Source: JAZOTK01 sp045534775 (GTDB lineage: Bacteria; Bacillota; Clostridia; RUG12999). From it: a stretch of DNA of 14,810 bases. The translations under genes and the position numbers were made by a program. The notes below the pieces were generated by a model that was given only the letters and a program-made list of their open reading frames with translations, was not told the origin of the DNA and did not search any database. The DNA is taken from positions 1 through 14,810 of the forward strand of contig JAZSKI010000059.1 in NCBI GenBank assembly GCA_045534775.1, in the 5' to 3' direction. The first letter of the stretch is position 1. Each line of letters opens with the position of its first letter. Positions 5,584 to 13,461 of this stretch are shown piece after piece.

Positions 5584-8500
5584 TTGGATAATTTCAGATA
5601 TGACAACAGTCTTGATATAAATTTAAAATTGTTTGTGACTATGTCTCAAGCCACTTTTGACAGGGCAACCAAAGCCTTGCCCTCTTCTGTGATACGCCGT
5701 CTTTTTGACAGCAGATATTTTTTTGATGCCTATCTTTTCAACTGCAGTGATTCAGACAATCCCGACAGCATTAATATTGTAGTTGCCTCCGATACGGAAG
5801 CAAAGCTCAATAAAAATATTTTATCGGAAACAGAGGGCAGTACTGTTTCTGTTTTTGGTATTAACAGAGGTGACAGCTTCTACTGTACCTCCATAAACAA
5901 AGCTCCTGCTCCCGTGGGCAGGCGTTCAAACCGCTGTGTTTATGTGAAGCTTGCTCTTGCACTTGAACCCGACGAGGACGCGTCAGGCGTACCCTATGAG
6001 GTGTCGGATCTGGTGGAAAAGCTTCCTCACATAAAGGAAAAGGGTGCTACCGATAAAATTCGCCATTGGGATGAATATCTTAAGATAAACGAACAAATCG
6101 CAACGGAAGAAGAAAGGGTGCTTCCCTACAGCTCGGCAGAGTTCAGCGAAAACGGTCTCAGGGTTAAATTTTCTGCTGACTGCTCAAGCCTTACCTCAGG
6201 ACATATCGGTGCCTGCGTTCAGTTGGTTACGGCAACGGTGCAGGAGGATAACGAAACCGTTTACTGCGGTGACATAATCGGGCAGATTTTACATTTCTCC
6301 CCTACCCATCTTACCGTCGCTCTTGACCCGCAGTTCCAGGGCGATACGGAGTTTGAGAAAAAGGGTGTTTTACATATTACCAAGCACGGAGACCTGGTGC
6401 AGATAAAAAGGCTTCGCCGCGGTCTTGACCGTTTTTCAAGAGGACAAGCCGTTAATCCGTATCTTGATTTGTTTATGTTTGATTCCCGGAAGGCACGAAG
6501 TATTAAAAATAAAATTAACCTGACCGAGGATCGCCTTCTTCTGAAAAATCTCAACGAACAGCAGAAAAAGGCTGTAGAAGGGGCTCTTTCGGCGGAGGAT
6601 TTGTTTCTTATTCAAGGACCTCCCGGAACGGGAAAAACTACAGCTATAGCTGAAATTTGTTATCAAAACGCCTTAGAGGGCAAAAAAACTCTTATTGCCT
6701 CGCAGACTAACCTGGCGGTGGATAATGTACTGAGCCGTCTGGTTCACGACCCTAAAATCAGAGCCTTGCGAAAGGGAAGTGCGGGAAGTGTTCAGGAGGA
6801 GGGCCTGCCCTTTACGGAGGATAAGGTTATATTTACGTGGCTCAGCAATACTGCTGCTTCCTGTCTTGAAAAGTTGGAGGAGCAAAAGAAAATTGTTGCT
6901 GAAATTGATGAAATAAGAGAGCGTCTCGCCGTTGCTATTGAAGCCCATAAAAATTTCATTGACGGTATGTCTCTGCGTAACAAGGCTCTCGCAAGAGTGA
7001 AGATGCTTCAAAAGCTTATTGCCGCAGGTGAAAGAGATTTTGCAACCTTTTCCCAGGATGCGGCGGCTTATGGCAAGGACAGCAATGATACAGTTATCCG
7101 CCGCGCAGAAATGTTCGAGCTCGGAGATTTTGTCTTTGATACACAAAAGATAAAAAGGCTGGCAGAGCTTGCGTCAGAAATCGAGAAATACAAAAAATGC
7201 GTTGCCGAGTGCATCGCCATGAAGGAGCTGGCGGAAAACTCTTTAACCAGCGCTGCGGCGTGGCAAAAAGAGACGGAAGCACTTTTCGGGAAATCCGTTG
7301 AATACAGCGAGAAATCAGGGGAGGTTCTGACTAAAACCGATATTATGATGATATACGGCGGGATTGCCGACCTTCTTGGAAAGCTGGAGCGAACAAAGCC
7401 TAAAAAGCTGGCAAGTGTTTTAGGCTTTGCCTCAGGCTGGAATGATGAGGCAGCCCGTCTGCTGGGGTCTGTTTACAAGTTTATAAAAGACTGCGAGGCT
7501 ACAAAAACCGCCGCTGAAGAAGAGCTGAGTACCATCGGCACATCTATGGGAACAGATGATAAAATTGCCGAGGCATCGGAAATTTTAAAGTCTTTTACGG
7601 AGGAATATGCCGAAAAGCTTGCTCAAATGAAATCGGAAGCCGAGGAAAGCGAGAAATTTGCTGAGGAAACAAGACAGCAGGTTGCCGAGGCGCGCCGTCT
7701 TGTGGTTGAGTTTGACAGCACTCTCCCCTTCCAAAGACCCGATATTGAGACTGCTATTTTCAAGGAAAATATTGAAGAATACTACGAAGAAATGTGGCAT
7801 GAGGAATATTCTAACGCCAAGGCTTATGTGAAGCTGACGGAAAAATGGATAAGCCGCATTGAGCTTAAAAACAGCGAGGATTATGATGCTTTTAAACAGC
7901 TTTATATTGATAACGCCAATGTTATCGGCGTTACCTGCAGCGGTAGTGGTACTGCGGAATTTGAGAAGGATTATCCTATGTTTGACGTAGCCATAATTGA
8001 TGAGGTGAGCAAGGCGACACCGCCTGAGCTTATTTTGCCTGTTTTAAAAGCGAAAAAGCTGGTGCTGGTAGGCGACCATAAACAGCTTCCTCCTATGATT
8101 GGCAATGATACCTATTATGAGATTTCCGAAAAGCTGGGACTTACGGAAACCAATCATATGAAAACCTCTCTTTTTGAGGAGTTATATGTGAATGCACCCT
8201 CTCAGCTTAAGGTTATGCTGTCGGTACAATACAGAATGCACCACGACATTATGAATACCGTTAACGGCTTTTACAGCGACGAGGGCGGTCTCGAATGCGG
8301 TATTGACAGCAGTCTCAGACAGCATTTCTGCGGCGGCGAGCTGATAAACAATGACGACCACGCTCTTTGGGTTGATGTACCCCGTGACGATAATTTCCGT
8401 GAGGTACGTTCCGGAAAGAATTTCAGTTACTCTAACCCCTACGAGGTTGAGGTTATTAAAAATATTCTTGTGAAAATCAACGGTAATTTACAAAACAACG

Positions 8501-8877
8501 GTTTCAGCGGCAAACAGGAAATAGGCGTAATTACCTTTTATTCCAACCAGGTTGCCCTTTTAGAGGATGAGCTTTTGGGGGCTTTTTCCGAAAAGCTTGA
8601 TAAAATTTCTCTTCGTATAGGCAGCGTTGATAAGTTTCAGGGTATTGAAAAGCCTGTCGTAATATGCAGTTTTGTACGTAACAACGATTTCGGAGATATT
8701 GGTTTTGCCAAAGACCCACGCAGAATAAATGTAGCTCTGTCACGAGCTCAGAGACTGCTTGTTATAGTAGGCTGCCACGACCTGTTTTGCAGGCATAATA
8801 CGGATTACAAAAATATTTATAAGCTGATTGAGGAAAAAGGAGGTGTGAGAGATGCTCTGGACTGTGTTCGAGAATAA
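5584..8877 (+). CDS. UPF1/DNA2-like superfamily 1 DNA/RNA helicase with long insert
   Basis: The 1097-residue product is an ATP-driven nucleic acid helicase of the AAA_11/AAA_12 type. Motifs in order: the Q-like LNEQQKKAV, Walker A GPPGTGKT (about 345-352), motif Ia LIASQTNLAVDNVL, Walker B IIDE (Asp806-Glu807), motif III LVLVGDHKQLPP, motif IV SVQYRMHHDIM (about 880), motif V GSVDKFQGIEKP (about 1013) and motif VI RRINVALSRAQ (about 1046-1056). The first 320 residues are a domain I do not recognise. A charged, Glu/Lys/Ala-rich and probably coiled-coil insert fills about 415-775 between motif Ia and Walker B. No nuclease domain is visible. I start at TTG 5584 because AGAGGTGA precedes it by 5 nt and a strong promoter lies just upstream. 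The GTG at 5464 would precede that promoter. The 3' end overlaps the next gene by 26 nt, so the two proteins are probably made together. The substrate is unknown; repair, RNA metabolism or defence are all possible. Confidence 0.9.
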   Translation: MDNFRYDNSLDINLKLFVTMSQATFDRATKALPSSVIRRLFDSRYFFDAYLFNCSDSDNPDSINIVVASDTEAKLNKNILSETEGSTVSVFGINRGDSFYCTSINKAPAPVGRRSNRCVYVKLALALEPDEDASGVPYEVSDLVEKLPHIKEKGATDKIRHWDEYLKINEQIATEEERVLPYSSAEFSENGLRVKFSADCSSLTSGHIGACVQLVTATVQEDNETVYCGDIIGQILHFSPTHLTVALDPQFQGDTEFEKKGVLHITKHGDLVQIKRLRRGLDRFSRGQAVNPYLDLFMFDSRKARSIKNKINLTEDRLLLKNLNEQQKKAVEGALSAEDLFLIQGPPGTGKTTAIAEICYQNALEGKKTLIASQTNLAVDNVLSRLVHDPKIRALRKGSAGSVQEEGLPFTEDKVIFTWLSNTAASCLEKLEEQKKIVAEIDEIRERLAVAIEAHKNFIDGMSLRNKALARVKMLQKLIAAGERDFATFSQDAAAYGKDSNDTVIRRAEMFELGDFVFDTQKIKRLAELASEIEKYKKCVAECIAMKELAENSLTSAAAWQKETEALFGKSVEYSEKSGEVLTKTDIMMIYGGIADLLGKLERTKPKKLASVLGFASGWNDEAARLLGSVYKFIKDCEATKTAAEEELSTIGTSMGTDDKIAEASEILKSFTEEYAEKLAQMKSEAEESEKFAEETRQQVAEARRLVVEFDSTLPFQRPDIETAIFKENIEEYYEEMWHEEYSNAKAYVKLTEKWISRIELKNSEDYDAFKQLYIDNANVIGVTCSGSGTAEFEKDYPMFDVAIIDEVSKATPPELILPVLKAKKLVLVGDHKQLPPMIGNDTYYEISEKLGLTETNHMKTSLFEELYVNAPSQLKVMLSVQYRMHHDIMNTVNGFYSDEGGLECGIDSSLRQHFCGGELINNDDHALWVDVPRDDNFREVRSGKNFSYSNPYEVEVIKNILVKINGNLQNNGFSGKQEIGVITFYSNQVALLEDELLGAFSEKLDKISLRIGSVDKFQGIEKPVVICSFVRNNDFGDIGFAKDPRRINVALSRAQRLLVIVGCHDLFCRHNTDYKNIYKLIEEKGGVRDALDCVRE
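8837..8845 (+). promoter_or_regulatory. Strong ribosome binding site inside the helicase 3' end
   Basis: AAGGAGGTG lies 6 nt before the ATG at 8852, while the helicase frame is still open to 8877. It supports the 26-nt overlap and efficient independent initiation of the second gene. Confidence 0.85.
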
Positions 8878-10387
8878 TGAAGAAATTGTAAAAGCCGCGG
8901 CAGGTGAGATGCCCGGACTGCAAATAATTTCTTACCGCAAATTTTCTCTGCCTGTACATAAGTATGAGGTCGGCTATAAAAAAAGCGGCAGTCTCCCTCC
9001 GAATATAATTGAAGAACAGATACTTGATGCCCTGACGGCAGGGTTTACCCTGCCCGTTACCTGCGAATTTATTGCTTCGGTTTTGGGTCTTGATACGGTT
9101 TTTATTGAAAGCTCTGTTGAAAAGCTGTGCCGTCTTAAGGTGATTTCCGCAACCGACGAAGGGGTTTTGTCTCTCACAGGTCGCGGCAAAGTTTATGCCG
9201 AAAATCACCTTTTGCCCGGTGGTGAGACCAATCACGAGATTTCTTTTTACTATGATAAGAAATTCGGAGGCAGGTATCTGAAGGCTGAGGGCAAGGCTCA
9301 GATTTACGATAAATTCGAGCAGGTGGACGAATACGTCACCGATAAGACAAAATTTATATCTCCGTCACTTATTACCGAAACAGGAAGCAGGATGGGAATA
9401 GAAATTGAAAATCCCGAAAAAGGCGAGCTGATAAGCGGATTTTTGTATTCGGAGATTATCGGCAGCGGATTTACGGATTTTATGGAAATATGGGTCTGGG
9501 ATTTTGTTAACAAAAAAGCCTATGCCCGTGTCTGGGATTTTGAGAATAAATGTTTTTCCAAGGAAATAGAACGGTTTGTATGTACATATACTTATATGAG
9601 CGAGGTTACCAATCCCGAAAAATATATCCAGCTTAAATCCGATAACTATGAACGGGAAACTCTCTACAGCGACCTTGCCGGAAGCGTATATTCTGCGGCA
9701 AGGTTTGAAAATACGTCTGTGGGTATTGATGCTCCCGTACGCATTGCGGAAAGTGATGAGAAAATCGAGATTCCCGATGCTGACAGATATATTGTTCTCT
9801 CTCCCTGGCTTTACGGCGAGGTAACAGACGAGAGAATGGTTGAGAAGCTTTCTTCGGCGAAATATACTCTTTTCGGTTACGGCAGTAACGTAATTACCAT
9901 ACACGAGGCTATAGATACCCTGCTTAACATTACCGATGAACAGGGTATTCCCAAGGTGCTCCCCTGCCTTATTACCACCCTCAGGGAAAAAGAGGTTCTG
10001 GCAGGCGGAAAGGCACATTTTGTGGGTAGCGTAGACTATACCGATGCCGATGATTATTATAAAGCCTGCGAGTCGGTATATATAGTGCAGGATAAGGACT
10101 GCCTGAGCGTCGCTGAAAAGCGGTTGAACGATTTGTTTTTATCGGAAATCGCTAATCAGAGAATAATTGATGAGCGTTTTGTGCTTGCTGTTCTTAATGT
10201 TTGTATGCAGATAATGAGCCGCGAGGATTTTCTTGATTATCTGCACCGTCTGTGCAGCGTTTCCGATGGTAAGACTAAGTATAACATATATTTGTTTATG
10301 AAAATAAAGGGTATAATTACACCTGAGGAGTTTTCGCGAAAAATACCCAATATTGACGGCTATGACGGTGAACATTTTATATATTAA
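8852..10387 (+). CDS. Protein of unknown function with winged-helix-like N-terminal segment, partner of the helicase
   Basis: I do not recognise this 511-residue protein. It is predicted soluble, with no signal peptide or membrane helix. Residues about 52-118 (IIEEQILDALTAGFTLPV, then FIESSVEKLCRLKVI, then LSLTGRGKVYAE) look like a winged helix: a three-helix core, a recognition-like helix and a beta wing ending in a short helix. A beta-rich middle follows (about 128-300), with two near-identical stretches, VWDFVNK at about 215-221 and VWDFENK at about 227-233. A later alpha/beta part contains DRYIVLSPWLYGEV (about 311-324), and the C-terminal segment (about 385-511) is helical. IVLSPWL vaguely recalls strands found in phospholipase-D-like folds, but no HxK motif is present, so I claim no enzyme activity. 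It overlaps the helicase by 26 nt behind a strong ribosome site, which suggests equal expression and a shared task, such as DNA recognition for the motor. Confidence 0.8.
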   Translation: MLWTVFENNEEIVKAAAGEMPGLQIISYRKFSLPVHKYEVGYKKSGSLPPNIIEEQILDALTAGFTLPVTCEFIASVLGLDTVFIESSVEKLCRLKVISATDEGVLSLTGRGKVYAENHLLPGGETNHEISFYYDKKFGGRYLKAEGKAQIYDKFEQVDEYVTDKTKFISPSLITETGSRMGIEIENPEKGELISGFLYSEIIGSGFTDFMEIWVWDFVNKKAYARVWDFENKCFSKEIERFVCTYTYMSEVTNPEKYIQLKSDNYERETLYSDLAGSVYSAARFENTSVGIDAPVRIAESDEKIEIPDADRYIVLSPWLYGEVTDERMVEKLSSAKYTLFGYGSNVITIHEAIDTLLNITDEQGIPKVLPCLITTLREKEVLAGGKAHFVGSVDYTDADDYYKACESVYIVQDKDCLSVAEKRLNDLFLSEIANQRIIDERFVLAVLNVCMQIMSREDFLDYLHRLCSVSDGKTKYNIYLFMKIKGIITPEEFSRKIPNIDGYDGEHFIY

Positions 10388-10418
10388 ATATAAATTTTAA
10401 ATTTTTTATAAAAATATG

Positions 10419-10447
10419 TAGATTTTTGCTGAAAGATATGATATACT
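10419..10447 (+). promoter_or_regulatory. Extended -10 promoter ahead of the deacetylase operon
   Basis: TATACT at 10442-10447 is preceded by TGA, giving the extended -10 form TGNTATACT. A weak -35 (TAGATT, 10419-10424) stands 17 bp upstream. Transcription would begin near 10454, leaving a leader of about 60 nt. The 10388-10515 gap holds no clear terminator, so some read-through from the helicase operon is possible. Confidence 0.5.
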
Positions 10448-10515
10448 TAAATGGTATGCTGTAAATCACAGATGTATATTATCTTCGCCCGTCGGCACAT
10501 ATAAAGGAGATTAAG

Positions 10516-11400
10516 ATGGATAACCTTAAACAGATTACCGACATTGTTATTGAGACAGAACAGAAAAAAAACCGTAGCTCCGCCGTAATTGCCGGTATTA
10601 TTATAGCAATCTGCCTTGTGGCAACGGTGATAATACTTATTACCCGTTTCGTTGTCGCTCCCACGGCTTTGGAGGCTCCGCCCTCCGACCCTCCCGAGGC
10701 AGTCTCAACGCCTGCTCCAGCACCTACGCCTTCTCTGACTGATGGGACAAAGCTTGATGAAACAGCTCCTGCTGACCTGACACGTGTACTCATGGTTAAC
10801 GGTCCTGAAGCGGCTGAAAAAACGGCCTATCTGACCTTTGATGACGGTCCTTCCGAGAACACTGTAATGATACTTGACACTTTGGATTTGTACGGTGCTA
10901 AGGCGACCTTTTTCGTTGTAGGAACAACCGCTGAGAAAAATCCCGAAATTTTAAAGATGATTCACGACCGCGGTCACAGCATAGGAAATCACACCTACAG
11001 CCACGATTATGAGATTATATACGAGTCTCCCGAGCTTCTTCTTGACGACCTCAGGAAAAACGAGGAGTTAATCGGCAGTATTATAGGACCTGAAAATATC
11101 CTTAAGCTGTTCCGCTTCCCCGGCGGCTCCTTTGGTGAAAAAAGGCAGCCCTTCCGCGATGCCGTTGCCTCAACGGAATATAAGTACGTTGACTGGAACG
11201 CTTTAAACTCCGATGCAGACGGTAATCCCTTCTCCCACGAGCGAAGTCTTGAGGAGGTAAAGACCCATTGCGAGGGTAAGGGTGATGTTATTATTCTGAT
11301 GCACGATACGGCGGCTAAGACAATTACTGCCGAAAGTCTGCCTCAGATACTTGAATATTTATCCTCTCAGGGATATAAATTTGAAAGGATTGTTCCTTAA
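10516..11400 (+). CDS. Membrane-anchored polysaccharide deacetylase (NodB domain)
   Basis: This is a carbohydrate esterase family 4 enzyme that removes acetyl groups from N-acetyl sugars, most likely of peptidoglycan, outside the cell. The 294-residue protein has a short cytoplasmic N-terminus, one membrane helix (about 22-46) and a Pro/Ala/Thr-rich spacer (about 49-75). The NodB domain runs from about 103 to the end. All five family motifs are present: TFDDGPS (Asp109 and Asp110, the base and a metal ligand), HTYSH (metal ligands His159 and His163), RFPGGS (200-205), DWNALNSDA (226-234) and ILMHD (His263). It should therefore be active. AAAGGAG stands about 5 nt ahead of the ATG. It is the first gene of a six-gene operon, and the next gene starts 3 nt after its stop. 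Confidence 0.93.
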   Translation: MDNLKQITDIVIETEQKKNRSSAVIAGIIIAICLVATVIILITRFVVAPTALEAPPSDPPEAVSTPAPAPTPSLTDGTKLDETAPADLTRVLMVNGPEAAEKTAYLTFDDGPSENTVMILDTLDLYGAKATFFVVGTTAEKNPEILKMIHDRGHSIGNHTYSHDYEIIYESPELLLDDLRKNEELIGSIIGPENILKLFRFPGGSFGEKRQPFRDAVASTEYKYVDWNALNSDADGNPFSHERSLEEVKTHCEGKGDVIILMHDTAAKTITAESLPQILEYLSSQGYKFERIVP

Positions 11401-11403
11401 AAT

Positions 11404-11913
11404 ATGAAAAATATAATTTTGATAGGTATGCCCGGGGCAGGTAAAAGCACCGTTGGCGTAATTCTTGCCAAATCCCTTGGTATGGAGTTCTGTGATACCG
11501 ATTTGGTTATCCAGAAAAACGAAGCTATGAAGCTGCAGGATATTATTGACAAATACGGTATGGATTATTTCAAAGCCTGCGAAGAAAAAAATATTTTGGC
11601 AACAGCTTTTGAAAACTCCGTTGTGGCAACCGGCGGCAGTGCCGTTTACGGTGAAAAAGCAATGGAGCATCTCAAAAGCGGTGGTGTGACGGTGTACCTT
11701 AAGGTATCCTCCTTAGAGCTTGATTCAAGAATAAATAACTTTTCAACGAGAGGTATCGTAGGTAGCGGCAGTATTGCCGAAATATTTGAAGAAAGAAAAG
11801 AATTATATAATAAATATGCCGATATAACGGTGCAGTGTGACGGGCTTAATATGGAAAGTGCCGTAAAATCGGTAATTGATAAGATAGGCGGTCTGAAAGA
11901 TGTATCTGATTGA
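11404..11913 (+). CDS. aroK: Shikimate kinase-like P-loop kinase with altered substrate site
   Basis: The 169-residue protein has the length and order of shikimate kinase, which phosphorylates shikimate in the chorismate pathway. Visible features are the P-loop GMPGAGKST (about 8-16), the DTD motif (32-34), the substrate loop ATGGSAVY, an arginine in the lid (FSTRG) and the ERKELYNKYADITV segment matching ERNPLYEEIADVTI of E. coli AroK. Three usually fixed positions differ. The shikimate-binding Arg58 of E. coli (GFRDREEK) is Lys (YFKACEEK), the GGG of the substrate loop is GGS, and the Pro of NPLY is Glu. It may still be a shikimate kinase, since Lys for Arg keeps the charge, or it may act on a different small hydroxy acid. 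No other aro gene is nearby. No good ribosome site precedes the ATG, which is 3 nt after the deacetylase stop, so translation is probably coupled. Confidence 0.75.
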   Translation: MKNIILIGMPGAGKSTVGVILAKSLGMEFCDTDLVIQKNEAMKLQDIIDKYGMDYFKACEEKNILATAFENSVVATGGSAVYGEKAMEHLKSGGVTVYLKVSSLELDSRINNFSTRGIVGSGSIAEIFEERKELYNKYADITVQCDGLNMESAVKSVIDKIGGLKDVSD

Positions 11914-12697
11914 TTATCATATCCACAGCAGACATTCAAATGACGGAAGCGAAAGTATTTTCAAAATATGTAATTCCGCTATCGAAAAGGGGTTTTCGGA
12001 GATTGCCGTAACCGACCATTTCGACCCCTGCCAAAGTGATGTCAACTGTATTAAAAGCTATAATTATGACAATATTTACTGCGACCTTACCAGCGTCAAA
12101 AGATTTTTCGGCAGTAAAATAAAAATTCTGATGGGTATTGAGCTGGGGCAGATAGGTGAATATCCCGAATCGGCAAAAACCGTCCTCCAGCATCCCTTCG
12201 ACTATGTTATTACCTCGTTGCATAACATAAGAAATGATGTTGACCTGGCAAAATTTTCGTATACCAAAGGAAATTTTCCGGAGGTTATGGACGAGTATTT
12301 CCATAGGCTTATAAAGGCATCGAAGCTTGGTCTTTATGACTGTATCGGGCATCTGGATTATCCCAAACGCTATGCGGCTCTTTACGGGATTAAGCTAAAT
12401 CCCGCTGATTATATGCAGCTGACAGATGAGATTTTACGTAACGTAATTTCTTTGGGAAAAGGAATAGAAATAAACTGTTCCGGCAGACGTCAGCAGGTGA
12501 ACGAGACTCTGCCATCTTTTGAAATTGTAAAACGCTATAAGGAGCTGGGCGGTGAAATTATAACCGTAGGGTCCGATGCTCACAGATTAATTGATGTGGG
12601 TAACAAAATTGATGACGGGTACATAATGGCGGCTGAAGCAGGGTTCAAATATATTACCACCTTCAAAAAACGTTGTCCGAAGCTCATTAAGCTGTAG
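11900..12697 (+). CDS. PHP-domain phosphoesterase, histidinol-phosphatase (HisJ/HisK) family
   Basis: This is a metal-dependent phosphatase of the PHP superfamily, where the best known relatives remove phosphate from histidinol phosphate. The 265-residue chain carries the full trinuclear metal set: DYHIHSRHSNDG (His7, His9), TDHFD (His40), GIEL (Glu81), SLHN (His108), GHLDY (His151) and GSDAH (Asp226, His228). The length suits HisJ-type enzymes. It overlaps the shikimate-kinase-like gene by 14 nt, and AGGCGG precedes its ATG within that gene. No his genes are in the window, so the true substrate may be another phosphorylated metabolite. I therefore leave the symbol empty. Confidence 0.85.
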   Translation: MYLIDYHIHSRHSNDGSESIFKICNSAIEKGFSEIAVTDHFDPCQSDVNCIKSYNYDNIYCDLTSVKRFFGSKIKILMGIELGQIGEYPESAKTVLQHPFDYVITSLHNIRNDVDLAKFSYTKGNFPEVMDEYFHRLIKASKLGLYDCIGHLDYPKRYAALYGIKLNPADYMQLTDEILRNVISLGKGIEINCSGRRQQVNETLPSFEIVKRYKELGGEIITVGSDAHRLIDVGNKIDDGYIMAAEAGFKYITTFKKRCPKLIKL

Positions 12698-12714
12698 AAA
12701 AGAGAGATTTTAAA

Positions 12715-13443
12715 GTGAATTACAGTCTTTTAATAAAATATGACGGTGAACGCTATCGCGGATGGCAGAGACTGTCTGATAATATCCCCACCGTTCAGGG
12801 AAAAATTGAATCCGTCCTCTCGGCATATCTGGAAATTAAAACCGAAATCTCCGGTGCCGGCAGAACCGACAGCGGTGTTCACGCCTTGGGGCAGGTTGCG
12901 ACCTTCGTCTCAAAAGCTGTCTTAGACTGCGAAAATCTGAAAATATACCTTAACAGGTATTTACCCGATGATATTATGATTTTGTCCGTGGCTCCTGCGG
13001 CAGATACATTCCACGCCAGACTGTCGGCAAAATCAAAAACCTATATGTACAGAATTTTAACGGATAAAAATCCTTTTGAACGCAGGTACGCTATGTCTGT
13101 GTTTGAAAAGCTTAATATTGACGATATGAGAGAGGCCGCGAGGTATTTTGAAGGCACTCACGATTTTACCGCTTTCACCAACGGGAAATCCAAGAAAAAA
13201 TCGAAGGTCAGAACCGTATACCGAATTGGTGTTGAGGAAAAAGGCAGTATAATAGAGCTGACCTTTGAGGGTAACGGTTTTTTATATAATATGGTAAGAA
13301 GAATGGCAGGGGTGCTGATTGAAGTAGGGCAAGGCAAAATCAGCCCTTCCCAAATCCCCGATATAATAGATTCCGCCGACAGAAGCAAAATAAACCTGAT
13401 TGCCGATGCAAAGGGGCTGTTTCTGGTTAAGGTCGGATATTGA
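12715..13443 (+). CDS. truA: tRNA pseudouridine(38-40) synthase TruA
   Basis: TruA isomerises uridines 38-40 in the anticodon stem-loop of tRNAs. The 242-residue protein begins MNYSLLIKYDGERYRGWQRL, has the catalytic motif GAGRTDSGVHALGQ with Asp52 as nucleophile (Asp60 in E. coli), the HARLSAKSKTYMYRI and HDFTAF segments, and the closing NGFLYNMVRRMAGVLIEVGQGK motif. It is complete. The start codon is GTG, preceded by AGAGAG about 9 nt upstream, 17 nt after the PHP gene's stop. Confidence 0.96.
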   Translation: MNYSLLIKYDGERYRGWQRLSDNIPTVQGKIESVLSAYLEIKTEISGAGRTDSGVHALGQVATFVSKAVLDCENLKIYLNRYLPDDIMILSVAPAADTFHARLSAKSKTYMYRILTDKNPFERRYAMSVFEKLNIDDMREAARYFEGTHDFTAFTNGKSKKKSKVRTVYRIGVEEKGSIIELTFEGNGFLYNMVRRMAGVLIEVGQGKISPSQIPDIIDSADRSKINLIADAKGLFLVKVGY

Positions 13444-13461
13444 ATACAGTTAAGGAGAGAT

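Noticed and set aside
5325..5606. In-frame upstream extension of mmdA (94 codons)
   Set aside because: It reads through the AT-rich promoter region, has no family likeness, and a full AGGAGG fixes the start at 5324.
6673..7146. 157-codon open frame on the - strand
   Set aside because: It is antisense to the helicase insert, with no motifs; a codon-bias shadow.
9782..9830. Possible phospholipase-D-like domain in the helicase partner (IVLSPWL strand)
   Set aside because: No HxK(x)4D motif is present anywhere in the protein, so the resemblance is limited to one hydrophobic strand.
9365..10018. 217-codon open frame on the - strand
   Set aside because: It is antisense to the helicase partner gene, with no family likeness and no convincing ribosome site; it is a shadow of the + strand coding frame.
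10388..10440. Intrinsic terminator after the helicase operon
   Set aside because: The stretch is almost purely A/T with weak self-pairing only; there is no GC-rich stem followed by a T run.
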